DNA from: Sphingobium sp. WTD-1
GTDB taxonomy: Bacteria; Pseudomonadota; Alphaproteobacteria; Sphingomonadales; Sphingomonadaceae
Direction of reading: 5' to 3'
DNA length: 64,000 nucleotides
Assembly: GCF_030128825.1 (NCBI RefSeq)
Contig: NZ_CP119127.1
Span: forward strand, 1,426,001-1,490,000
Position numbers and translations under genes: made by a program. Of this stretch, positions 28,591 to 36,808 are shown piece after piece (position 1 is the first letter of the stretch; the number at the start of each line of letters is the position of its first letter). The notes below the pieces were generated by a model that saw only the letters and a program-made list of their open reading frames with translations, did not search any database and was not told where the DNA came from.

Positions 28591-29474
28591 AGGCGCTCGC
28601 ATTCCTTCTGCTCGCCGCCGCCGCGCCGGTGCAGGCCCAGACGATGGTCCCCCAAATGGACCATAGCCAGATTGACCACAGCCAGATGGATCATGGGGCA
28701 ATGGGCCATGAGATGTCGGCTACCGACGCAGCGATCCCGCAAGGCACGCTGCCGCCAGTGCCGACCGACCATGCCGCCGACGCGCTCTATGACCCGGCCG
28801 CCATGGCCCGCGCCCGCGCGGCGATGACCGCGGAAGGGGGCGGCATGACCTATTCGCAATGGATGCTCGATCGGCTGGAATATCGCGCCGGCAAGGGCGC
28901 GGACGGCTATGCCTGGGAGGGCGAGGGCTGGATCGGCGGCGACATCAACCGCTTCGCGGTCAAGAGCGAGGGCGAGGGGGCGTTCGGCGGATCGCTCGAA
29001 CGGGCCGAGGTGCAGGCGCTCTACAGCCGGGCGATCGACCCCTGGTTCAACCTGCAGGCGGGCGTGCGGCAGGATTTCGGCGAAGGGCCGGACCGCAGCT
29101 ATGCGGTAATCGGCATCGACGGCCTGGCGCCCTACTGGTTCGAAGTCGGGGTCGAAGCCTTCCTGTCGACCAGGGGCGACGCCCATCTGCGGCTGGAGGC
29201 GAGCTATGACCAGCGTATCACCCAGCGGCTGATCCTGCAGCCCGCCGCCGAGTTCAATCTGGCGGCGCAGGATGTGCCCGAACTGGGGATCGGCGCCGGC
29301 CCGTCCGACATCGAGCTGGGGCTGCGGCTGCGCTACGAGATTGCCCGCGAGTTCGCGCCCTATGTCGGCGTCAATTGGGAGCGCAAGCTGGGCGACACGG
29401 CCGACCATGCCCGTGCCGCCGGCGACAAGCCGTCGGCCACCAGGCTGGTGATCGGCCTGCGCGCCTGGTTTTGA
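28587..29474 (+). CDS. copB: Copper resistance protein B (outer-membrane)
   Basis: A 295-residue protein with a signal peptide (about 1-18) and a Met/Asp/His repeat region at about 22-42 (QMDHSQIDHSQMDHGAMGH), a copper-binding tract typical of CopB. The C-terminal 200 residues form a beta-barrel ending in LVIGLRAWF with a terminal Phe, as in outer-membrane proteins. It binds or stores copper at the outer membrane together with CopA. Translationally coupled to copA. Confidence 0.92.
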   Translation: MKALAFLLLAAAAPVQAQTMVPQMDHSQIDHSQMDHGAMGHEMSATDAAIPQGTLPPVPTDHAADALYDPAAMARARAAMTAEGGGMTYSQWMLDRLEYRAGKGADGYAWEGEGWIGGDINRFAVKSEGEGAFGGSLERAEVQALYSRAIDPWFNLQAGVRQDFGEGPDRSYAVIGIDGLAPYWFEVGVEAFLSTRGDAHLRLEASYDQRITQRLILQPAAEFNLAAQDVPELGIGAGPSDIELGLRLRYEIAREFAPYVGVNWERKLGDTADHARAAGDKPSATRLVIGLRAWF

Positions 29475-29550
29475 GAGGCGCTTGCAGGTCGCCTGATATT
29501 CGATTATCGATCCCGCCGATCCCGCGCCGCACGGCATGGGATCATGATCG

Positions 29551-29781
29551 CGCCGGTGTCCCGAAAGGGGCTTAATAGGGAATGCGGTGCGGATGGCCCT
29601 CTCATGCAGGGTGTCGTCCAAATCCGCAGCTGTCCCTGCAACTGTAAGCGGTGAGCGCGATGTACATGTGCGGACGGCAGAATGCCCGATCCGCCAGCCA
29701 CTGGGCCGGACGCTAAATCCTGCGAGGCCTGGGAAGGCCGTGCATCAAGCGATGACCCGTGAGCCAGGAGACCTGCCGGCG
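29551..29781 (+). ncRNA. Cobalamin (adenosylcobalamin) riboswitch
   Basis: CGCCGG at 29551-29556 pairs with CCGGCG at 29776-29781 as P1. The core GGGAATGCGGTGCGGA, then CAGCTGTCCCTGCAACTGTA with AGCGG after it, and the B12 box GTGAGCCAGGAGACCTGCC (29760-29778) match the cobalamin class. The following 200 bp to the TonB receptor ATG hold the expression platform, GC-rich with several possible hairpins. Bound B12 should switch off the cobalt/cobalamin uptake genes downstream. Confidence 0.93.
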
Positions 29782-29984
29782 TCTGGTCGCTCTTGCCTTG
29801 GTCCAGGGGATGGCCGCGGCACGGTACCTTCCGTCTGAGCGACGAACGAGCGGCTGGGGCCGCTGCGACGACGCGCGTCGGTTGCCCTTGGGCGCCCGGC
29901 CGGCGCGTGTGTCGGACGTTCGCGCGCGTGCCGCTCGTGAAGGTTGCCCCCGCCCGTCGAACGCGGCGCCGGATGGGGGAATAA

Positions 29985-31973
29985 ATGAAGTCCATTATCG
30001 TTTCGCGGGCCGCACTGGCCTTGTCCTTGTGCCTCGCATCGCCGGCTCTGGCCGATGAAGGGGAGGGCGACAGCATCGTCGTCACCGGCACCAGCCTGGA
30101 AGAGACGCTGCCGCAGCAGCTGTCGCGCTATGGCCATGCGATCGAGATCGTCACCGATACGCAGATCCGCGATGCCGCGGCGATCGACACCGCCCGCGCG
30201 CTCGAAGCGGTGCCGGGCCTGTTCATCCGGTCGCAGTCCGGGCCGTTCAGCTATGTCGACATCGCGCTGCAGGGATCGCGCGCCAAGGATGTGCTGTGGA
30301 CGATGGACGGCATCCGCCTCAACAACCGCCTCTATGGCGGCACGTCGCCCAATGACACCATGGCCGCCAGCATGATCGAGCGGATCGAGGTGCTGAAAGG
30401 GGGCGAAAGCCTGTTCTACGGCACCCAGGCGGCGGCCGGCGTCATCAATGTCGTCACCCGCGATTTCAGCGACGATCTGGGCGGCCAGGTCAATGCCAGC
30501 CTCGACAGTTTTGCCGGCACCAGCCTGGACGCCTATCTGCGCGGCGCGATCGGCCAGCATCGCTTCGTGGTCTGGGGCAATCGCAGCCAGTCGGACGGCT
30601 ATCGCCCCTATGACGTGATGCAGCCGAGCGCCACCGATCGCGCGCGCGGCTATGATCTCTGGTCGGCGGGCATCAAATATCAATATGATATCGCGCCGGA
30701 CCTGCGCCTCAACGCGCTCTACCAGCACACCAAGGCCGATCTCGACAATATCAGCGCGACGCGGACCAAGGAGAGCCGCAACGACCGCAACGAGGAAGTG
30801 GCCAGCCTGCGCCTCGACTATACCGGCGAGGATGGCGTGCAATTCTTCCTCAAGGGCTATTTCCACGACTGGAAGACCGCCTATGTCCAGATCCGCAATC
30901 CCATTCCGGCGGGGCCGCCACAGGTCATCTACCCGGCCGGCACCTTCTGGGGCTATCAGGATTATGGCGGCAGCGCGGTGGTGCAGCTCAACATGCTGCG
31001 CGGCATCGACACGCTGATCGGCTATGATTTCCAGAGCTTCAACGGCCGCGACGACGTCCTGCTGATCGCGCCGACCGATGAACAGGTCCATGCCGGCATC
31101 TTCCAGTTGCGCACCAATGACGAATTGTCGAGCAAGGGGCGGATCGCGGCGGGCCTGCGCTACAACAAGGCGAAGGGATCGGAAAAGACGATCTGGAACG
31201 TCTCGGGTCGCTATGATGTCAGCGACGCGCTGTTCGTGGAGGCCAATGGCGGCACCTCCTTCGTGCTGCCCGACGCCTCGCAGCTTTATGGCAATGATCC
31301 CTGTTGCGAGGTCGGCAACCCGAACCTGAAGCCGGAGGAAAGCCTGAACCTCAACGCCGCGCTGGGCGGTGCGCTCGCCGGCGGTGCGATCCGCTGGAAA
31401 GCGACCTATTTCAACCGGCGCATCACCGACCTGATCGACACGACCTATGATGATCCGGCCTTTCCCGACGGCACCTATATCAACGTTCGCGACAAGGTGC
31501 GGGCCGAAGGCGCCGAGCTGGAGCTGAATGCGGACCTGAGCGGCGGCTGGGGCCTGTCGGCCAGCTACACCTATTCGCGCGTCCGAAATCAGGGCAGTTC
31601 GGTGCAGCGGGATCGCAATCCGGAGCAATATGGCCGCGCCGCGATCGTCTATGCGCCGCAGACCGGCCGCTTCGGCGCCAATCTGTCGGCCAATTGGGTG
31701 GGTGATGTCTGGTCGACCGCATCGGGCTTTGGCCGGATGAACTATGGCAATTATGCCGTGGTCGATGCGGGCGCCCATCTGTGGCTGGATCAGGCGCGGC
31801 GCAACCGGTTCGGCGTCAATGTCGAGAATCTGTTCGACCGCGACTACGCCTCCACCGGCTATCGTTCGGCGGTCAGCGATGCAGGAGTACTGGACGGCAG
31901 CAACAGCCGCTTCCTCTACTTCTACCGGGGCGTGCCGCGCACGCTGCGGGTCAGCTATGGCCTGAGCTTCTGA
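29985..31973 (+). CDS. TonB-dependent outer-membrane receptor (B12-regulated, BtuB-like)
   Basis: A 662-residue receptor. Signal peptide about 1-23 (MKSIIVSRAALALSLCLASP), TonB box DSIVVTG near 29-35, plug domain to about 150 (ALEAVPGLFIRSQSGPFSYVDIALQG, MIERIEVLKGG, GVINVVTRD), then a 22-strand barrel ending RTLRVSYGLSF with terminal Phe. A cobalamin riboswitch in its leader and a cobalt permease downstream point to uptake of cobalamin, a corrinoid or a cobalt chelate. TonB and ExbB/D are encoded elsewhere. Confidence 0.92.
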   Translation: MKSIIVSRAALALSLCLASPALADEGEGDSIVVTGTSLEETLPQQLSRYGHAIEIVTDTQIRDAAAIDTARALEAVPGLFIRSQSGPFSYVDIALQGSRAKDVLWTMDGIRLNNRLYGGTSPNDTMAASMIERIEVLKGGESLFYGTQAAAGVINVVTRDFSDDLGGQVNASLDSFAGTSLDAYLRGAIGQHRFVVWGNRSQSDGYRPYDVMQPSATDRARGYDLWSAGIKYQYDIAPDLRLNALYQHTKADLDNISATRTKESRNDRNEEVASLRLDYTGEDGVQFFLKGYFHDWKTAYVQIRNPIPAGPPQVIYPAGTFWGYQDYGGSAVVQLNMLRGIDTLIGYDFQSFNGRDDVLLIAPTDEQVHAGIFQLRTNDELSSKGRIAAGLRYNKAKGSEKTIWNVSGRYDVSDALFVEANGGTSFVLPDASQLYGNDPCCEVGNPNLKPEESLNLNAALGGALAGGAIRWKATYFNRRITDLIDTTYDDPAFPDGTYINVRDKVRAEGAELELNADLSGGWGLSASYTYSRVRNQGSSVQRDRNPEQYGRAAIVYAPQTGRFGANLSANWVGDVWSTASGFGRMNYGNYAVVDAGAHLWLDQARRNRFGVNVENLFDRDYASTGYRSAVSDAGVLDGSNSRFLYFYRGVPRTLRVSYGLSF

Positions 31974-31975
31974 CC

Positions 31976-33475
31976 ATGTTGCGGACGGTCCTCCTGTTGC
32001 ATCGCTGGCTGGGCATCATCATCGGCGCTGTCATGACGCTGTGGTGCCTGTCCGGCTTCGTGATGCTCTATGTCGACTATCCGCGCCTGACACCGGCCGC
32101 GCAGCTTGGGGGGCTCACGCCCCTCACGCTGTCGCCGGGGCAGGCGGGGACATTGCCCGACACCATGATGCTGTCCGCCGCCCGGATCGAGATGATGGCG
32201 GGGCGGCCCGTATTGCGGGTGACGCCGGCGCTCGATCCGACGCGGACCATCCCGCAGATGCGGGTGTCCGTCGGCACCCATGACTGGGCGTCGGGGAAAC
32301 CGGTCGAGCAGGTCGATCCGCAAAATATCCACAGGATCGCGAGCGAATTCGGCCGCAACAGCGCCATTGCCGGCCCGCCGGAGCGGATCGCGCAGACGGA
32401 GATGGATCAGTGGACGGTCCAGACCTTCCGCCGCAACGCGCCGCTCTACCGTGTCGATTATGCCGATGCGGCCGGGACACAGGCCTATGTCTCGGGCAAG
32501 AGCGGGGAGGTGGTGCAACTGATCACCCGCTTCCAGCGCTTCTGGGGCTGGCTTGGCGCGGTGCCGCACTGGCTCTATCCCACGATCCTGCGGCAGGATG
32601 GCGCGCTGTGGAGCCAGGTCGTCATCTGGACCTCGCTGATCGGCTGCTTCCTGACCATCACCGGCCTGTGGGTCGGCATCGCCCGGCTGCGCCGCCGCCG
32701 CGACGGAAGCATCGGATCGCCCTATCGCGGCCTGTGGTGGTGGCATCATATGGCCGGGCTGTTCTTCGGCATAGTGACGCTGACCTGGGTGGCGAGCGGG
32801 CTGCTGTCGATGAACCCCTGGGGCCTGCTGGACAGCGAGGCGATGATGACGGAGCGCCAGCGGCTGAACGGTGACTTCGCTTGGGGCGATGCGCGCCGGG
32901 CGATCGCGGCGCTGCCCGCCCTGCCGCAAAGCACCGTCCGGCTGGAGGCGGTGCCCTTTGCCGGTGCCGTCCATCTGGTGGCGATCGATCGGGCTGGCAA
33001 GGCACAGCGATTCGACGCTGCTGGCCGGCCTGCCGCTTTGTCCGAAGCGGGCCTGCGCGCCGCGCTCCATGACGGTCCCGCGATTGGCTCGATCGAGCTG
33101 CTGCGGCAGGAAGACGCTTATTATTATGGTCACAAGGCCAGCGTCGCCTTGCCGGTGTGGCGTGTCATCCTGGCCGATGAGCAGGCGACACGCCTCTATG
33201 TCGACCCGGCATCGGGCCGCCTGATCCGCGCCTTCGACCGCAATGGCCGCGCCTTCCGCTGGCTGCAGGACGGGCTGCACCGGCTCGACTTCCCGCTGCT
33301 GCGCACCCGCCCCTGGTGGGACATCATCGTCCTGCCGCTGCTCGCCATGGTCACGTTGGTCTGCGGCACCGGCACATGGATGGGCCTTTCCAAGCTGCGG
33401 CGTGATCTGCGCCGCGTCCGCAATCGCCGGCGGCGCGCCTGCGCCGTGCGGCCCCTGATCGGAGAAACCGCATGA
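31976..33475 (+). CDS. PepSY-domain membrane protein
   Basis: A 499-residue inner-membrane protein of the PepSY-associated TM family: helix at about 5-35 (LHRWLGIIIGAVMTLWCLSGFVMLY), PepSY repeats in the periplasmic loops, helices near 220-240, 265-290 and 455-475 (WWDIIVLPLLAMVTLVCG). Many members work beside TonB receptors as reductases of imported metal chelates. The start lies 2 bp after the receptor stop, and its end overlaps the permease gene (ATGA), so it belongs to the B12-regulated operon. Reduction of cobalt or cobalamin on entry is inference. Confidence 0.85.
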   Translation: MLRTVLLLHRWLGIIIGAVMTLWCLSGFVMLYVDYPRLTPAAQLGGLTPLTLSPGQAGTLPDTMMLSAARIEMMAGRPVLRVTPALDPTRTIPQMRVSVGTHDWASGKPVEQVDPQNIHRIASEFGRNSAIAGPPERIAQTEMDQWTVQTFRRNAPLYRVDYADAAGTQAYVSGKSGEVVQLITRFQRFWGWLGAVPHWLYPTILRQDGALWSQVVIWTSLIGCFLTITGLWVGIARLRRRRDGSIGSPYRGLWWWHHMAGLFFGIVTLTWVASGLLSMNPWGLLDSEAMMTERQRLNGDFAWGDARRAIAALPALPQSTVRLEAVPFAGAVHLVAIDRAGKAQRFDAAGRPAALSEAGLRAALHDGPAIGSIELLRQEDAYYYGHKASVALPVWRVILADEQATRLYVDPASGRLIRAFDRNGRAFRWLQDGLHRLDFPLLRTRPWWDIIVLPLLAMVTLVCGTGTWMGLSKLRRDLRRVRNRRRRACAVRPLIGETA

Positions 33476-34524
33476 CCGCCACCCCTTTGCAGGCGTCGCT
33501 TCGGCGACGCAGCATGCCGCTGATCGCGGCGCTCGTCCTTGCCAATCTGGCCGTCTGGGGCTGGGCCTTCGCCCTGTTCGGCGACCGACCGGTGATGATG
33601 GGCACGGCCCTGCTCGCCTGGGGCCTTGGCCTGCGCCATGCGGTCGATGCCGATCATATCGCCGCGATCGACAATGTGACGCGCAAGCTGATGCAGGATG
33701 GGCAGCGGCCGCTGACCGTGGGCCTGTGGTTCGCGATCGGCCATAGCGCGATCGTGCTGATCGCCGCGCTGGGCCTCGCCTATGCGGTCAGTGCGCTGGC
33801 CGGGCTGGAGCGGTTCCGCGCTGCCGGCGGCGTGGTGGCGACGCTGATCTCCGCCACCTTCCTGTTCGCCATCGCGATCATGAACCTCGTGATCCTGCGC
33901 CAGGTCTGGGTCACCTTCCGCCGGGTGCAGGCGGGCGGCAGCTATGTCGAGGCGGATCTCGACATGCTGACCGGCGGGCGCGGGCCGTTGTCGCGCCTGT
34001 TCCGCCCGGTCTTCCGCCTGATCTCGCGCCCCTGGCAGATGGCGCCGCTCGGCTTCCTCTTTGGCCTGGGCTTCGACACCGCGACCGAAGTGGCGATATT
34101 GGGCCTGTCCGCCGCGCAGGCGAGCGACGGCTTTGCGCTCGGCCCGGTGCTGGTGCTGCCCTTGCTGTTCGCCGCGGGCATGGCGCTGGTCGATACGGTC
34201 GACGGCATGCTGATGATGGGCGCCTATCAATGGGCGTTCGTGAAGCCGCTGCGCAAGCTCTACTACAACATCGTCATCACCGCCTTGTCGGCGGCGGTGG
34301 CGATCGGCATCGGCACGATCGAGACGCTGGCGCTGCTCGGCGACAAGCTGGGGCTAAGCGGCGGCATCTGGGACGTCGCCGCCACGCTCGGCGAGCATTT
34401 CAATGATCTGGGCTTCGCGATCATCGGCCTGTTCATCGCCTGCTGGATCGCCAGCGCGCTCTTCTATCGCTGGAAGGGCTATGACGCGATCGAACTGGCG
34501 CCGGCCGGGGAGGTGCGGGCTTAG
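33472..34524 (+). CDS. NiCoT-family nickel/cobalt permease
   Basis: A 350-residue, eight-helix permease. The family signature RHAVDADHI is at 55-63. LGFDTATEVAIL and LLFAAGMALVDTVDG are the second and third conserved NiCoT segments. It imports Co2+ or Ni2+ driven by the proton motive force. Location in a cobalamin-riboswitch operon favours cobalt for B12 synthesis. Coupled to the PepSY gene by a 4-bp overlap; the operon ends here. Confidence 0.95.
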   Translation: MTATPLQASLRRRSMPLIAALVLANLAVWGWAFALFGDRPVMMGTALLAWGLGLRHAVDADHIAAIDNVTRKLMQDGQRPLTVGLWFAIGHSAIVLIAALGLAYAVSALAGLERFRAAGGVVATLISATFLFAIAIMNLVILRQVWVTFRRVQAGGSYVEADLDMLTGGRGPLSRLFRPVFRLISRPWQMAPLGFLFGLGFDTATEVAILGLSAAQASDGFALGPVLVLPLLFAAGMALVDTVDGMLMMGAYQWAFVKPLRKLYYNIVITALSAAVAIGIGTIETLALLGDKLGLSGGIWDVAATLGEHFNDLGFAIIGLFIACWIASALFYRWKGYDAIELAPAGEVRA

Positions 34525-34530
34525 CCTGAA

Positions 34531-34595
34531 CCGTTCGCTTTGAGCCTGTCGAGAAGCCTATGGGCAGCGTTTCTCGACAAGCTCGAAACGAACGG
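34531..34595. repeat. REP-like inverted repeat
   Basis: CCGTTCG...GAGCCTGTCGAGAA at the left is repeated in inverted order at the right (TTCTCGACAAGCTC...CGAACGG) around a 15-bp loop. The 'GAGCCTGTCGAG' core is a common interspersed repeat of sphingomonads. It sits between the convergent permease and SDR genes and may also end transcription. Confidence 0.8.
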
Positions 34596-34615
34596 ATGTG
34601 GATGGTTGGTTCGGC

Positions 34616-35362
34616 TCAGCCTTCGCGCGCGACCTGGAAGCCGGCGAAGGACTGGCTGACCGGCATCAGTTCCAGCGTGTTGATGTTGAGATGCGCGGGC
34701 TGGTTCGCGACCCAGAGCAGGGTGGCGGCGATATCCTCCGCGGTCATCGGATTGGCATTGCCATAGAGGGTGTCGGACGCCTGCTGGCTGCCGGTGCGGA
34801 CCAGGGTGAATTCGGTTTCGACCATCCCCGGCTCGATCGAGGTGACGCGCACGCCGGTGCCGTGCAGGTCCGACCGCAGGCCGAGCGAAAATTGGCGCAC
34901 GAACGCCTTGGTGCCGCCATAGACATTGCCGCCGGTGTAGGGATAGGTCGCCGCCACCGAACTCAGATTGATGATCCCGCCCTTGCGCGCGACCAGGCCG
35001 GGCAACAGCTTGTGGGTGACGGTGACGAGGCCGGTGATGTTGGTTTCGATCATCTGCTGCCACTGGGCGAGGTCGGCCGACTGGGCCGGCGCGGTGCCGA
35101 GCGCCAGGCCGGCATTGTTGACCAGCATGTCGATCGAGCGGAAAGCTTCGGGCAGGCTGGCCAGCGCCGCATCGATCGCGGCTTCGTCGCGCATGTCGAA
35201 CACCAGTGGGCAGAAGGCCTCACCGATTTCGGCGGCCAGCTTTTCCAGCCGATCGGCGCGGCGGCCGGTGCCGATCACCTGCCAGCCATCGGCGGCAAAG
35301 GCGCGGACGGCGGCTTCGCCGATGCCGGCGGTCGCGCCGGTGATGAGGACGGTCTTGGTCAT
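34616..35362 (-). CDS. SDR-family NADP-dependent oxidoreductase (YdfG-like)
   Basis: A 248-residue classical short-chain dehydrogenase. TGATAGIGEA is the cofactor loop, with GRR afterwards favouring NADP(H). NNAG is at about 85, the catalytic Ser is in INLSSVAATYP and Tyr-x-x-x-Lys is YGGTKAF. GLRSDLHGTGVRVTSIEPGMVETEF is typical of the YdfG/serine-3-dehydrogenase group, which oxidises 3-hydroxy acids and reduces malonic semialdehyde. The substrate here is not determined. Confidence 0.9.
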   Translation of the reverse strand: MTKTVLITGATAGIGEAAVRAFAADGWQVIGTGRRADRLEKLAAEIGEAFCPLVFDMRDEAAIDAALASLPEAFRSIDMLVNNAGLALGTAPAQSADLAQWQQMIETNITGLVTVTHKLLPGLVARKGGIINLSSVAATYPYTGGNVYGGTKAFVRQFSLGLRSDLHGTGVRVTSIEPGMVETEFTLVRTGSQQASDTLYGNANPMTAEDIAATLLWVANQPAHLNINTLELMPVSQSFAGFQVAREG

Positions 35363-35401
35363 GGGGCGCTCCTGTCTTTTGTCGTCAGCCCCATAGCGTG
35401 G

Positions 35402-36808
35402 TCAGGCGCCTCCGCCCAGCGCCTTCACCAGCGCGACGCTGGCGCGCATCCGCTGGGTCTGGGCGATCAGCACCGCGCGCTGGGCGTCGAGCGCATCGGT
35501 CTGGGCCGTCACCACCTCCAGATAATCCGACGCGCCGTCGCGATAGCGGGTCAGCGCCAGATCGCTGGTGCGCTGGGCAGCATCGGCGGCGCTGCGCTGG
35601 TGGCCGATCTGGTCGGACAGGTGATGATTGGCGGCAACCGCATCCTCGACCTGGCGAAAGGCGGTGAGCACCGTGTCGCGATAGCCGGCGGCCAGTTCCT
35701 CATATTCGGCGCGCGACATCTTCACCTGTGCGCGGCGCTTGCCGCCGTCGAACAGGTTGAGCAGCGCCGATGCCGGACCCAGGCCCCAGAAGCTGTTGGG
35801 TGTGCTGAACAGGTCGCCATGGGTGGTTTCCCACCCTCCGGTCAGGCCCAGCGTCAGCGTCGGGAAGAAGGCCGCCTTGGCGACGCCGATCCGCGCATTG
35901 GCGGCGAACATGCGCCGCTCGGCCGCTGCGATGTCGGGGCGGCGCTCCAGCAGTTGCGAGGGCGCGCCGGTCGGCACGTCCGGCGCGGCAAGCGGCTGGG
36001 TGCGGGCGGCGACGCTGAAGTCCGACGCGATCGCGCCGACCAGCGCGGCGATCTCATGCTCGGTCGCGGCGCGTTCATTGGCGATGGCGGAGATGTCCGC
36101 CTTCGCATTGTCCAGCACCGTCTTGGCGCGATTGACGTCGATGCCCGACGACACGCCGCCCTTGTGGCGCCGGTCGGTCAGGTCATAGGCCTTGCCGAAC
36201 GCTTCGACCGTCAGGTGCAGCAGTTCCGCCTGTGCATCGAGCCCGCGCAGCCGCGCATAGGCGTCGGCGACGGCGGCCTGCAGGCTGAGCCGGGCGGAGG
36301 CGAGATCGGCATTGCTGGCATCGGCGTCGGCGCGCGCCGCCTTCACGCTGTTGCGGATGCGGCCCCAAAGGTCGAGTTCATAGTCGAGGCTGCCACCCAC
36401 GACATAGTCATTATAGGTGACGGCGTTGCCATTGCCCTGGAATCGGTTGCCCGACACGCGGCGCCGGCCGGCATCGGCGCCGGCACTGACCTGCGGGAAC
36501 AGGTCGGCATTTTCCACCCGCGCGGCGGCGCGCGCCTGGTCATAGCGGGCGAGCGCCGCGGCCAAAGTCGGGCTGGCCTGTTCGGCGCGGGTTTCCAGGT
36601 CATTGAGGATGGGATCGTTGAACGCCTCCCACCAATTGCCGCGCGGCGTCGCGTCGGCCGGCTGGGCGGCGGTCCAGCCCGCCACTTCCTTGTAGGCGGC
36701 GGGGGCGCTGGTCTGGGGCGGCTGATAGGCCGGCGCCATCGAGCAGCCGGCCAGCAAGGCCGCCGCCAATGTCACGCCCGCGCCGCCGATCCGGCGGTCA
36801 GCGCGCAT
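35402..36808 (-). CDS. Outer-membrane efflux lipoprotein (NodT/OprM type)
   Basis: A 468-residue TolC-family channel. The signal peptide ends in lipobox LLAGCS, so the mature protein is acylated at Cys. Long coiled-coil helices carry the repeated OEP segments (ASARLSLQAAVADAYARLRGLDAQ, ALTRYRDGASDYLEVVTAQ). It forms the outer-membrane exit of the RND pump encoded just upstream. I prefer the ATG at 36808: GGAAAGGG lies about 9 nt before it, while a GTG at 36817 would sit too close. It overlaps the adaptor gene by 11 bp. Confidence 0.93.
   Translation of the reverse strand: MRADRRIGGAGVTLAAALLAGCSMAPAYQPPQTSAPAAYKEVAGWTAAQPADATPRGNWWEAFNDPILNDLETRAEQASPTLAAALARYDQARAAARVENADLFPQVSAGADAGRRRVSGNRFQGNGNAVTYNDYVVGGSLDYELDLWGRIRNSVKAARADADASNADLASARLSLQAAVADAYARLRGLDAQAELLHLTVEAFGKAYDLTDRRHKGGVSSGIDVNRAKTVLDNAKADISAIANERAATEHEIAALVGAIASDFSVAARTQPLAAPDVPTGAPSQLLERRPDIAAAERRMFAANARIGVAKAAFFPTLTLGLTGGWETTHGDLFSTPNSFWGLGPASALLNLFDGGKRRAQVKMSRAEYEELAAGYRDTVLTAFRQVEDAVAANHHLSDQIGHQRSAADAAQRTSDLALTRYRDGASDYLEVVTAQTDALDAQRAVLIAQTQRMRASVALVKALGGGA

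Noticed and set aside
26215..28701. 828-codon minus-strand frame opposite the sigma and copA genes
   Set aside because: Low-complexity His/Arg/Gly sequence caused by codon bias of the plus-strand genes.
29745..31778. 677-codon minus-strand frame opposite the B12-regulated TonB receptor
   Set aside because: Shadow of a confident receptor gene; it also crosses the riboswitch.
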